DNA of 64,000 bases from Hyphomicrobiales bacterium (GTDB taxonomy: Bacteria > Pseudomonadota > Alphaproteobacteria > Rhizobiales > Rhizobiaceae), in the NCBI GenBank assembly GCA_900469955.1, contig UBYX01000008.1:179877-243876 (forward strand). The letters are read 5' to 3'. Every line of letters starts with the position of its first letter. Position 1 is the stretch's first letter. Below the pieces are notes generated by a model that saw only the letters and a list, made by a program, of their open reading frames with translations, was not told where the DNA came from and searched no databases. Below are positions 17,726 through 25,672 of the stretch, one piece after another. A program made the translations under genes and the position numbers.

Positions 17726-18763
17726 TTAGATGGCCGTTTCGGCCGTTGCATTCTTCGTTTCGGTGACGGACAGGTCATTCAGATGGCAGGCGCTGATATG
17801 ACCGGGTCCATTCTTCTTCAAAACCGGCCGCTCCACGCGGCATCGGTCGAAAGCCTTCGGACAGCGGGGGTGGAAATGGCATCCCGGCGGCGGATGGAGC
17901 GGCGACGGGATCTCGCCCTTGATCGGCGTGAAGACACGGCGGCGATCCGTGACGCTCGGCAGTTCGCGGATCAGAGCCTGGGTATAGGGGTGTTTCGGAT
18001 TGTCAAAGAGTTCATCGGGCGTGGCGCTTTCGACCACGCGGCCGAGATACATGACCACCACCCGGTCACAGATATGCTTCACTACCCCGAGATCGTGGCT
18101 GATGAAGAGATAGGTGAGACCGAACTCCCGCTTCAGGTCCATGAAGAGGTTGAGGATCTGCGCCTGGATCGACACGTCGAGAGCGGCGACGGATTCGTCG
18201 CAGACGAGCAGTTTCGGCTTCACCGCCAGCGCCCGGGCAATGCCGATGCGCTGCCGCTGACCGCCGGAGAACTGGTGCGGATAGCGATCGAGATAGGAAG
18301 CATCCAGGCCGACCCGCTCGGTGAGCGAGGCAACGTAGTCGCGCACCTTGCGGCCCTTGACGATACCATGCACCTTCGGCGCTTCGCCGATCAGGTCGAT
18401 CACCCGCTTGCGCGGATTGAGCGTCGACATCGGATCCTGGAAAATCATCTGGGCGGAAAGGCGCATGGCGCGCTTTTCATCGCCCTGAAGCGCCGTCAGC
18501 GACTTGCCCTGCCAACGCACCTCGCCGTCGCTTGGCGGCATGATTCCAGCCATGATGCGGCCGAGCGTCGACTTTCCGCAGCCGGATTCGCCGACAAGGC
18601 CGACCACTTCGCCGGGATAGACTGCCAGATCAACGCCATCGACCGCATGCACGGTCTTTTCCTCAAGCCCAGCGCCGAACAGATTGGCAATCTTCTCTGC
18701 ATAATCGAGCTTGCGGCTGAACCGCCGGCTAACCTCCACGGCTTCCACGAGTGGAATCGTCAT
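17726..18763 (-). CDS. ABC importer ATPase, DppF/OppF family
   Basis: 345 aa from the ATG at 18763, which overlaps the upstream ATPase stop (ATGA). Walker [10 protein letters not shown], signature FSGGQRQRIGIARAL, Walker B LLVCDESVAALD, switch histidine in ISHDLGVV, and C-terminal oligopeptide_HPY motif (GCHFHPRCPKAFDRC). A distinctive insert, IANLFGAG, precedes the core and is shared with the ATPase at 47067-48095 (IANLFGAK), marking these two transporters as paralogues distinct from the one in island A. Confidence 0.92.
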   Translation of the reverse strand: MTIPLVEAVEVSRRFSRKLDYAEKIANLFGAGLEEKTVHAVDGVDLAVYPGEVVGLVGESGCGKSTLGRIMAGIMPPSDGEVRWQGKSLTALQGDEKRAMRLSAQMIFQDPMSTLNPRKRVIDLIGEAPKVHGIVKGRKVRDYVASLTERVGLDASYLDRYPHQFSGGQRQRIGIARALAVKPKLLVCDESVAALDVSIQAQILNLFMDLKREFGLTYLFISHDLGVVKHICDRVVVMYLGRVVESATPDELFDNPKHPYTQALIRELPSVTDRRRVFTPIKGEIPSPLHPPPGCHFHPRCPKAFDRCRVERPVLKKNGPGHISACHLNDLSVTETKNATAETAI

Positions 18764-19731
18764 GCGGCGCTCCATAGATGGGGGTGGAAGCAGCGGAACT
18801 CGCGACCGGCGGCGATCTCCAGCATCGGTTCGGTGGCGCAGATGTCCGTGGCGCGGGCGCAGCGGTCCCGGAACGCGCAACCGGAAGGGCGCGATAGCGG
18901 CGATGGCGCAAAACCCGGGATCGGACGCAGGGGCTCGCCGCGCGGGACCGCCGCCGGAACAGCGCTCAAGAGGCCGGACGTATAAGGATGACGCGGCTCG
19001 GAGAGTACACCATCCACCTGTCCCGCTTCGACGATCCGTCCCGCATACATGACCATGATCCGGTCGGCGAGCGCGGCGACCACGCCAAGATCATGGCTGA
19101 TCCAGATCAGCGCCATGCCGAACTCGGCGGCAAGCCGCTTGATCTCGAACAGGATCTGCGACTGGATCGTGACGTCCAGCGCAGTCGTCGGCTCGTCGGC
19201 GATGATCAGATCCGGCCGATGAAGAAGAGCGATGGCGATCGCCACGCGCTGGCGCATACCTCCGGAAAACTGGTGCGGATAGGAATCGAGCCGCTCTTCC
19301 GGCGAGGGAATGCCGACAAGACCGAGCGCATCGCGTGAGCGGGCACGCGCCTCGGCGCGGGAAACCCTGTCATGTGCCTGCACGGTCTCGATCATCTGCG
19401 TGCCGACCGAAAGCACGGGGTTCAGCGTCATCATCGGATCCTGGAAGATCATCGCGATGCGCTTGCCCCGGATCGTCCGCATAGCGGTCGGCGACATCTT
19501 CAGAAGGTCGCCGCCGTTGAACAGGATCTGGCCGTTGACCACCCGCCCCGGCGGGTCGACCAGGCCGAGGATCGAGAAGCCGGTGATCGACTTGCCGGAG
19601 CCGGATTCGCCGACAAGGCCGACGATTTCGCGCTGGCCGACCGTGAAGCTCACGTCGTCGACCGCCTTCAACACGCCGCGGCGGGTCATGAAATGGGTGG
19701 AAAGGTTTCTAACTTCGAGGACGGGTGTCAT
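18760..19731 (-). CDS. ABC importer ATPase, DppD/OppD family
   Basis: 323 aa; the ABC domain starts at ATG 19731 ([14 protein letters not shown]), although the frame is open through the upstream permease. Walker A GESGSGKS, signature [15 protein letters not shown], Walker [13 protein letters not shown], switch histidine in ISHDLGVVA, and the C-terminal cysteine segment ([15 protein letters not shown]). Works with the overlapping DppF-type subunit. It begins five nt after the permease stop. Confidence 0.92.
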   Translation of the reverse strand: MTPVLEVRNLSTHFMTRRGVLKAVDDVSFTVGQREIVGLVGESGSGKSITGFSILGLVDPPGRVVNGQILFNGGDLLKMSPTAMRTIRGKRIAMIFQDPMMTLNPVLSVGTQMIETVQAHDRVSRAEARARSRDALGLVGIPSPEERLDSYPHQFSGGMRQRVAIAIALLHRPDLIIADEPTTALDVTIQSQILFEIKRLAAEFGMALIWISHDLGVVAALADRIMVMYAGRIVEAGQVDGVLSEPRHPYTSGLLSAVPAAVPRGEPLRPIPGFAPSPLSRPSGCAFRDRCARATDICATEPMLEIAAGREFRCFHPHLWSAA

Positions 19732-19736
19732 CGCGC

Positions 19737-20636
19737 TCACCTTTCGCCCAGTCGAGGGTTGAGGACTTCGCGCAGCCTGTCTCCGACGATGTTGATCGAG
19801 AAGACGAGGACAAGCAGCAGCACGCCCGGATAGACGCTGATCCAATATTCGCCGGACATCAGAAGCTGGTAGCCGTTGGCGATCAGCAGTCCGAGCGACG
19901 GCTCGGTGATCGGCAGTCCGATACCAAGGAAGGACAGTGTCGCTTCCGCCGAGATTGCGTTTGCGACCTGCAGCATGCCGATGACGATCAGCGGCGGCAG
20001 ACAGTTCGGTAGGATATGGCCGATCAGGATGCGTGGCGTGGAGATGCCGAGCGTCACGGCCGCCTCGACATAATCCTTGTTCTTCTCGACCAGTGCCGCA
20101 CTGCGCACGGCACGGGCGAACGTCGCCCATTGCACCAGGATCAACGCGAAGATCACCTTCCAAAGGCCCTGTCCCAGCAGTGCCAAAAGCATCAGCGCCA
20201 CGAGAATAGTCGGGAAACCGAGCATCAGGTCGACCACGCGCATGATCAGGGTATCGATACGTCCCCCGAAATAGGCGGCGGTCAATCCAAGCACTGTGCC
20301 GACGATGAGCGCCACTATGCCGGAAAAGACACCAACACCGAGGCTGGTACGCAGGCCGTAGATCATGGCCGAGAACATGTCGCGGCCCTGGCCGTCCGTG
20401 CCGAGCCAGTAGACGAGGCCGCCCATGCTTTCCGACCCCGGCGGCAGCTTGGCGTCGAGAATGTCGAGAACAGCGAGATCGTAAGGGTCCTGCGGCGTAA
20501 GATAGGGTCCGGCGATCGCGGCGAAAAGCAGGATGACACAGACCACCGCGGCGATGACGGCCTTCGGGCTGCGGCCGATGCCGGTGACCAGGCGGCCGAG
20601 CAGCATGTCTTCGGCGAAAAGGGCACGAGCGGTCAT
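19737..20636 (-). CDS. ABC importer permease, DppC/OppC family
   Basis: 299 aa. The start overlaps the stop of the DppB-type permease by four bases (ATGA). The N-terminal domain and six membrane segments are intact, with the signature YWLGTDGQGRDMFSAMIYG near residue 80 and the coupling loop near AAVTLGISTPRIL. Inner-membrane channel subunit of cassette B. Confidence 0.93.
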   Translation of the reverse strand: MTARALFAEDMLLGRLVTGIGRSPKAVIAAVVCVILLFAAIAGPYLTPQDPYDLAVLDILDAKLPPGSESMGGLVYWLGTDGQGRDMFSAMIYGLRTSLGVGVFSGIVALIVGTVLGLTAAYFGGRIDTLIMRVVDLMLGFPTILVALMLLALLGQGLWKVIFALILVQWATFARAVRSAALVEKNKDYVEAAVTLGISTPRILIGHILPNCLPPLIVIGMLQVANAISAEATLSFLGIGLPITEPSLGLLIANGYQLLMSGEYWISVYPGVLLLVLVFSINIVGDRLREVLNPRLGER

Positions 20637-21607
20637 TGCGCACCTCCAAGCCGTACGCGCGGATCGACCATCGAATAGAGCACGTCGACCACGAAATTGA
20701 TGAAGATGAACAGGCTGACGATGACCAGCAGGTAAGCAACGACCACCGGCCGGTCGAGCCGCATGATCGAGTCGATCAACAGCTTGCCGATACCCGGCCA
20801 GGCAAAGATCGTTTCGGTGACGACGGCAAACGCCAGCATGCTGCCGAGTTCGAGACCGATCACGGTGATGAGCGGAATCAGGATATTCTTGAACACATGC
20901 ACAAACACGATCCGCTTTTCCGACACTCCCTTGGCCCGGGCGAATTTCACGAAATCGAGCGGCATGGTCTCGCGCACACCGGTGCGCGTCAGACGGATCA
21001 CCAGCGACAGCTTGAACAGCGAAAGATTGATCGCCGGCAGGATGAGGTGCTTCAGGCCATCCAGCGTGAAGAGGCTGGAATGGACGCCGAGAAACTCGCC
21101 AACCTGGCCACGGCCGGTGGACGGCAGCCAGCCGAGCCAGACGGAAAAGATCATGATCAGCATCATGCCCTGCCAGAAGCTCGGCAACGAGAAGCCGAAG
21201 ATCGAGCCGGTCATGATCACTTCATCGGTGGCGCTGTCGGGTTTCAGACCTGAAAGCAGGCCGAGCGGAATGCCGAGGACAAGCGCGAAAACGAGGCCGG
21301 TCAGCGTCAGCTCCAGCGTTGCCGGCAGGCGTTCGAAAATCAGGGCGATCGACGGGCGGTTGAAGACGAAGGAGCGACCGAGATCGCCGTGCAGCGCGTT
21401 CCAGGCGAAGGTGAAGAACTGTTCCCAGAGGGGCTTGTCGAGGCCGAGCGAAGCGACCACCTGAGCGCGTTCCGCCTGGCTCGCATCCGGAGAAATCAGC
21501 ATTTCGGCCGGATCGCCGATCGCATAGATGCCGATAAAGACGATGACTGCGGTCACAGCCAGAACGGCGGTGCTTTGCAGGAAGCGGCGGATCACAAAGA
21601 CCGTCAT
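20633..21607 (-). CDS. ABC importer permease, DppB/OppB family
   Basis: 324 aa from the ATG at 21607 (MTVFVIRRFLQ). The open frame extends about 100 codons upstream through the LysR promoter and is not used. Six membrane segments; coupling loop FVKFARAKGVSEKRI near 220. First gene of a seven-gene minus operon: permease, permease, ATPase, ATPase, binding protein, CocE hydrolase, CapA-like. It is clearly similar along its whole length to the permease at 50004-50978 (for example, IGDPAEMLISPDA against IGDPTSMLVSPEA). Confidence 0.93.
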   Translation of the reverse strand: MTVFVIRRFLQSTAVLAVTAVIVFIGIYAIGDPAEMLISPDASQAERAQVVASLGLDKPLWEQFFTFAWNALHGDLGRSFVFNRPSIALIFERLPATLELTLTGLVFALVLGIPLGLLSGLKPDSATDEVIMTGSIFGFSLPSFWQGMMLIMIFSVWLGWLPSTGRGQVGEFLGVHSSLFTLDGLKHLILPAINLSLFKLSLVIRLTRTGVRETMPLDFVKFARAKGVSEKRIVFVHVFKNILIPLITVIGLELGSMLAFAVVTETIFAWPGIGKLLIDSIMRLDRPVVVAYLLVIVSLFIFINFVVDVLYSMVDPRVRLGGAQ

Positions 21608-21733
21608 GACGTGCGCTCCCGCGTACCCTTCGTCCGGCACGGACAGAGAATTTCCATGGAAAAATGTTCCCTTTTTTCTGTTTGTTGGCGATGACGATAA
21701 CGGCGCCGGAGAGATGCGCAATATTATGAGCGG

Positions 21734-21753
21734 AACGCATGAGCCTATGCGTT
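21734..21753. promoter_or_regulatory. Candidate LysR operator between the divergent genes
   Basis: AACGCAT-gagcct-ATGCGTT is a perfect inverted repeat with 7-bp arms, centred about 80 nt upstream of the LysR ATG at 21825 and about 135 nt upstream of the importer start at 21607. A second, wider pair GCGCAA (21716-21721) and TTGCGC (21754-21759) brackets it. LysR proteins bind dyads of this spacing between divergent genes (family knowledge). Confidence 0.55.
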
Positions 21754-21824
21754 TTGCGCGCGGGCAGATGCATCTGGTCGTCTTGGCTTGTGTTCGGCGG
21801 TCCGTTGCCCATAGGATCGCATCC

Positions 21825-22730
21825 ATGAACTTCAAGCAGCTCGAAATCTTCAAGACGATCATGGATACCGGCTCGACCATGGCGGCTGCAGCGCAGCTCG
21901 GCCTGTCGCAATCGGCCATCAGTCGTCAGCTCGCCTCATTGGAAGAAGAGATCGGCCGCGAACTCTTCCTGCGCGACAAGGGCCGGCTTGTCCCGCGTCC
22001 CGAAGCCCGCCTCCTGGTGAACGAGGTAGACGATGTGGCTCAAAGTGTCACTCGGCTCAGAACCAAGATCGGCGACGTCGTTTCCGGCGCCTTCGGCGAG
22101 GCGCTGGTGCGGGTCGCCTTTCCCCACAGCCTGTCGACCACCATGCTGCCGCCGATCGTCGCACGTTTCAAGGCGGATCATCCGCGCGTGACGGTGGAAA
22201 TCTTAAGCGGGCCCTATGATGCGATCGAGCGCATGGTCTACAACCGCACTGCCGATCTGGGCTTCGTCCGCCTGCCGGTCGAACAGCATTCTTTCGATGC
22301 GCGGCCGCTCTTTACCAGCGGCACGACCTGCGTGATGCCGGCCGGCCATCCGCTTGCGGCAAAAGAAGCGATCGACGTCAATGATCTTGCCCGAAACGAC
22401 CTGATCCTGCTCGGCCGGCAACGGATCAACCGCAACGAACTGGAACACGAACTGCGCCGCATGGTGCCGACCTATCGCTGCAGCCTCGAAGTCCATTCCG
22501 TGGAAACCGCCTGCGCCTGCGCTGCCCAGGGGCTCGGCATCGCGATCGTACCATCTCTGATCGCCGGTTTTTTCCTCAGTGACGCAGTCGCCATGCGGCC
22601 CTTCCTGCCGGACAAGGTGGCCGAATACGGTATCATCACCCTACCCGGTACACCACCGTCCTGGACCGCCGAGGCCTTCATCAACGCCATCAAATCCGAC
22701 AGCGACAGTCCTGCGACGACGTTAGGCTGA
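21825..22730 (+). CDS. LysR-family transcriptional regulator
   Basis: 301 aa from the ATG at 21825. The canonical N-terminal winged helix (MNFKQLEIFKTIMDTGSTMA, then QLGLSQSAISRQLASLEEEIGRELF) fills residues 1-62, and a LysR_substrate domain follows from about 90. Divergently transcribed from the importer operon that ends in the CocE and CapA-like genes, so it is the presumed activator of that operon, with a metabolite of the pathway as coinducer (inference). A perfect dyad lies in the shared intergenic region. Confidence 0.93.
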   Translation: MNFKQLEIFKTIMDTGSTMAAAAQLGLSQSAISRQLASLEEEIGRELFLRDKGRLVPRPEARLLVNEVDDVAQSVTRLRTKIGDVVSGAFGEALVRVAFPHSLSTTMLPPIVARFKADHPRVTVEILSGPYDAIERMVYNRTADLGFVRLPVEQHSFDARPLFTSGTTCVMPAGHPLAAKEAIDVNDLARNDLILLGRQRINRNELEHELRRMVPTYRCSLEVHSVETACACAAQGLGIAIVPSLIAGFFLSDAVAMRPFLPDKVAEYGIITLPGTPPSWTAEAFINAIKSDSDSPATTLG

Positions 22731-22822
22731 GTGGAAAGATCAGCCCCCGCTCACCAATAACTCGCTCGCCTGATGTTTCCTGGAGCCCGGCGTGGCGAGG
22801 TGGGACGTCAGGCCCAACGCGT

Positions 22823-24781
22823 TTACGTGCGACGGCTGAGCTGCCACAGAAAAAACGGGCCTCCGATCAGCGCGACCAGCAGGCCGACCGGCACCTGCCA
22901 GGGAAAGATGATCGTGCGGCCGATCCAATCCGAGACCGCCATCACGATGGCACCAACGAAGGCACCGACGAAAAGCTGCGGCAGGGGTCGATGGTATCCC
23001 AGATAATCTGCCGCGCGTGGTGCAATAAGCCCCACGAAGCTTAGCGGCCCGACCAAGATGGTCGCCGCTGCAGCCGCGACACCGGCCGCAAGCCATATCG
23101 AAAGACGCGCGGTCTTGAACGGAAGGCCCAGCGATTGCGATGCCGGGACCCCAAGTGGCAGGATTTCAAGCCAGCGTGCCATCAGAGGGGAAAGACAAAG
23201 CAGGATACAGGTTAGTGCGACCGCCGTTGCTGCGTCCAGGGCCGAAGCCCGGTAGGTCGATCCGGAAAGCCATGCGAGGAGGAAATCAATTCGCGGATCG
23301 CCGCTTGCAAGCACGAGGGCGGCAAGTCCGGTTCCGAGGGCCGTCAGCGACACGCCCACAAGAAGGATATGATCAGGGACCGTGCGGATCCGCTCCGCCA
23401 TCACCATAACGACAGAAAGGGTCAACAGGGCGCCGACCGTCGCGGCAACCATCATGCCGGCGCGGGTAAGATCAATGCCGGCCAGAAAAAGCAGGATGAC
23501 GCCCACCGAAGCACCGGAGGATATTCCGAGAACTTCCGGTGATGCCATCGGATTACCCGTCGTCCGCTGCAGGAGCGTGCCGGACACCGCAAGGATCGCG
23601 CCGGCCGAAAGCGCGACGAGGACCCGCGGAAGTCGAAGTGGCATGAAGGTGGCAAGTTCTCCCTCGGACGCCCAATGCCATCCGCCCGTACCGCGTGCCA
23701 GGAAAAGGCTGAGCACGATGGTCGCGGCGATGGAGAGGACGGCCGCATGCGGCATCCACCACCGGATGGCATGCCGCGCGGAATTCAAATCGAGAGCGCT
23801 CTGCCCGGACATGACTGTCCGCATGCGGGGCAGAAGGAAAAGCACGATCGGCGCGCCGACCAATGCCGTCACGGTGCCGGCCGGCACCTCTTCCGGCAAG
23901 GGCAGGATCTGCACAACCTGGTCGGTCAGCCAGAGTAGCAGCGCCCCGGTGACAGGTGCGAGCGCCAACCTTTGGCTGAAGGTGCGGGCACCGAGCATCC
24001 GCGCAATATGCGGCGCAGAAAGGCCGATGAAGCCGATCACGCCGACAGCGGCGACGACAATTGCACCCAGCCAGACGGCGACACCAAGCCCGGCCAGGCG
24101 CAGCGTGACGGGAGAGAAACCCAGGCTGCGGGTATTGTCATCATCGAGCTCCAAAAGCCGCATCGGCCTGATGAGTAGAGCGGCCAACGCAAAGCCAACC
24201 GCCAGCCTGACCGCAAGACCGCCTGCAACCACGGTGCCGTTCTGGACCAGGGACCCGGTCTGCCATATGAACAGCTCCGTCATGTAGTCCCGGTTGAAGA
24301 TCACCAGAAGAGCACTTGCAGACCCGCAGACGAGGCTGACGACGAGGCCTGCAAGCACGAGCGAGACCGGCGAAAGATGCCGTCTCCAGGAAAGCGCAAT
24401 CACCGCCGCGGTCGCCAAGACGGCCCCGCCGATCGCCACCAGCTCGCGGCCGAAGCCAAACAGAAAAGGAGCGGTGAGCGAAGCAATGCCGAGCGCGAGG
24501 TGGGCCCCCGCGGCTGTGCCGATCGTCGCCGGCTCGGCAAGCGGGTTGCGGAGTGCCTGCTGGAGGATCGTCCCGGCAAGCCCGAGCGCCGCTCCCGCAA
24601 GAATGCTCACGGCGATGCGGGGAATTGCCGAATGATGAAAAAGCAGTTGGCTGACATCGGTCATATCCGGTGCGACAAGGGCGCTCCACCAGAGCTCCAC
24701 CGGCAGCAGTGAATGAAGGCCTCTTGCGGTCAACCCGGCGCAGACAAACGCCAATAGAAGCGCGGCAAAGGCGGCAGGCAT
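22823..24781 (-). CDS. fhuB: Fe3+-siderophore ABC permease, fused FhuB type
   Basis: 652 aa, twice the length of a single FecCD permease and so the fused FhuB architecture: two homologous halves at about 1-325 and 330-652, each ending with a GLSAPHIAR or GLIAPRAAD motif and each with roughly ten membrane segments. Inner-membrane channel for Fe3+-hydroxamate-type siderophores. The ATG overlaps the FhuD-like stop. It is the last gene of the operon. After it comes only 92 nt and the convergent LysR gene, so the required FhuC-type ATPase is not encoded here and must be supplied from elsewhere. Confidence 0.92.
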   Translation of the reverse strand: MPAAFAALLLAFVCAGLTARGLHSLLPVELWWSALVAPDMTDVSQLLFHHSAIPRIAVSILAGAALGLAGTILQQALRNPLAEPATIGTAAGAHLALGIASLTAPFLFGFGRELVAIGGAVLATAAVIALSWRRHLSPVSLVLAGLVVSLVCGSASALLVIFNRDYMTELFIWQTGSLVQNGTVVAGGLAVRLAVGFALAALLIRPMRLLELDDDNTRSLGFSPVTLRLAGLGVAVWLGAIVVAAVGVIGFIGLSAPHIARMLGARTFSQRLALAPVTGALLLWLTDQVVQILPLPEEVPAGTVTALVGAPIVLFLLPRMRTVMSGQSALDLNSARHAIRWWMPHAAVLSIAATIVLSLFLARGTGGWHWASEGELATFMPLRLPRVLVALSAGAILAVSGTLLQRTTGNPMASPEVLGISSGASVGVILLFLAGIDLTRAGMMVAATVGALLTLSVVMVMAERIRTVPDHILLVGVSLTALGTGLAALVLASGDPRIDFLLAWLSGSTYRASALDAATAVALTCILLCLSPLMARWLEILPLGVPASQSLGLPFKTARLSIWLAAGVAAAAATILVGPLSFVGLIAPRAADYLGYHRPLPQLFVGAFVGAIVMAVSDWIGRTIIFPWQVPVGLLVALIGGPFFLWQLSRRT

Positions 24782-25665
24782 CAGGCAGACACCAGATTGT
24801 TCGCCATCGACGCGGCAAACCTAGCGGCGACATCCAGACCGCCAAAGGGCCAGAGCGTTGGAAGCGTGGTGATCGGATGAGCGCGCACTGCAGGCAGGTT
24901 CTGCCAAAGCGTGCTTTGCCGCATCATCCGGTGCGCATGCGGCATGATCGGTTCCAGACAGACGAGTCGCGCGTCTCCGATGATCGCGAGTTGCTCGACG
25001 CCCACCGTCGATATGCCCCAGTTGCTGGTCTCGCCCGTCCAGGCATTGGTGATTTCGAGCCGGGTCAGGACATCCTGCAGCAAGCTGCCGGCGCCATAGA
25101 TACGCAGGTGGCGGTCGTCGAAGAAGGTAAAGAGACAGACCGGACCTGAACGGCGATCCAGGAGCTTCGTCCGGGACTGCTCGATCATCCGTTCGGCCTC
25201 GAAAAGCAGCGCTTCCGCCGCTCCACGCCGCCCCAGACGTTCGCCCAGCCTGCGGGTCTCGGTTTTCGCCTGGATGTAAGGGGACGCGTCGTCGGCATAG
25301 AGCGGCAGGTCATAGGTCGGTGCAAAGCGCTCGAAATCCTTCGGTTCCAGCCCGTAGCCATAAGTGGCAACGATAAGATCGGGGTCGAGTTCCTCCAGCA
25401 GTTCAAGGCTCGGTTCGCCGCGCGAGCCAAGATCCAGCGTCTCAGGCGGCAGCTTTGGCTGATCGACCCATTGCGAATAGCCTTTGAGGTCGCCGACCGC
25501 GATGGGGGCAAGACCAAGCGACATCACCATCCCCGCGGCGGTCCATTCGAGGCAGACGACACGCCTTGGCGGAGACGAGGACGCTGCAGACCTTCCCGAA
25601 AAAGCCAAGGCGCACGCTCCGCCAAGAAACGTTCGCCTGCCTAGCTCTGTGGTGTTCGGATTCAC
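24781..25665 (-). CDS. fhuD: Iron-siderophore substrate-binding protein, FhuD type (Tat signal)
   Basis: 294 aa if translation starts at the GTG at 25665, eight nt after the TonB-receptor stop with AGAGG just upstream; longer in-frame ATG starts lie inside the receptor gene. The N-terminus has a twin-arginine motif (GRRTFLGG, RR at 10-11) and hydrophobic segment, as known for FhuD-like proteins. The body is a class III periplasmic binding protein (VVCLEWTAAGMVMSLGLAPI, then DLIVATYGYG and the C-terminal LWPFGGLDVAARF). It delivers the ferric siderophore to the FhuB-like permease. Confidence 0.87.
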   Translation of the reverse strand: MNPNTTELGRRTFLGGACALAFSGRSAASSSPPRRVVCLEWTAAGMVMSLGLAPIAVGDLKGYSQWVDQPKLPPETLDLGSRGEPSLELLEELDPDLIVATYGYGLEPKDFERFAPTYDLPLYADDASPYIQAKTETRRLGERLGRRGAAEALLFEAERMIEQSRTKLLDRRSGPVCLFTFFDDRHLRIYGAGSLLQDVLTRLEITNAWTGETSNWGISTVGVEQLAIIGDARLVCLEPIMPHAHRMMRQSTLWQNLPAVRAHPITTLPTLWPFGGLDVAARFAASMANNLVSA

Positions 25666-25672
25666 GCAGCCT

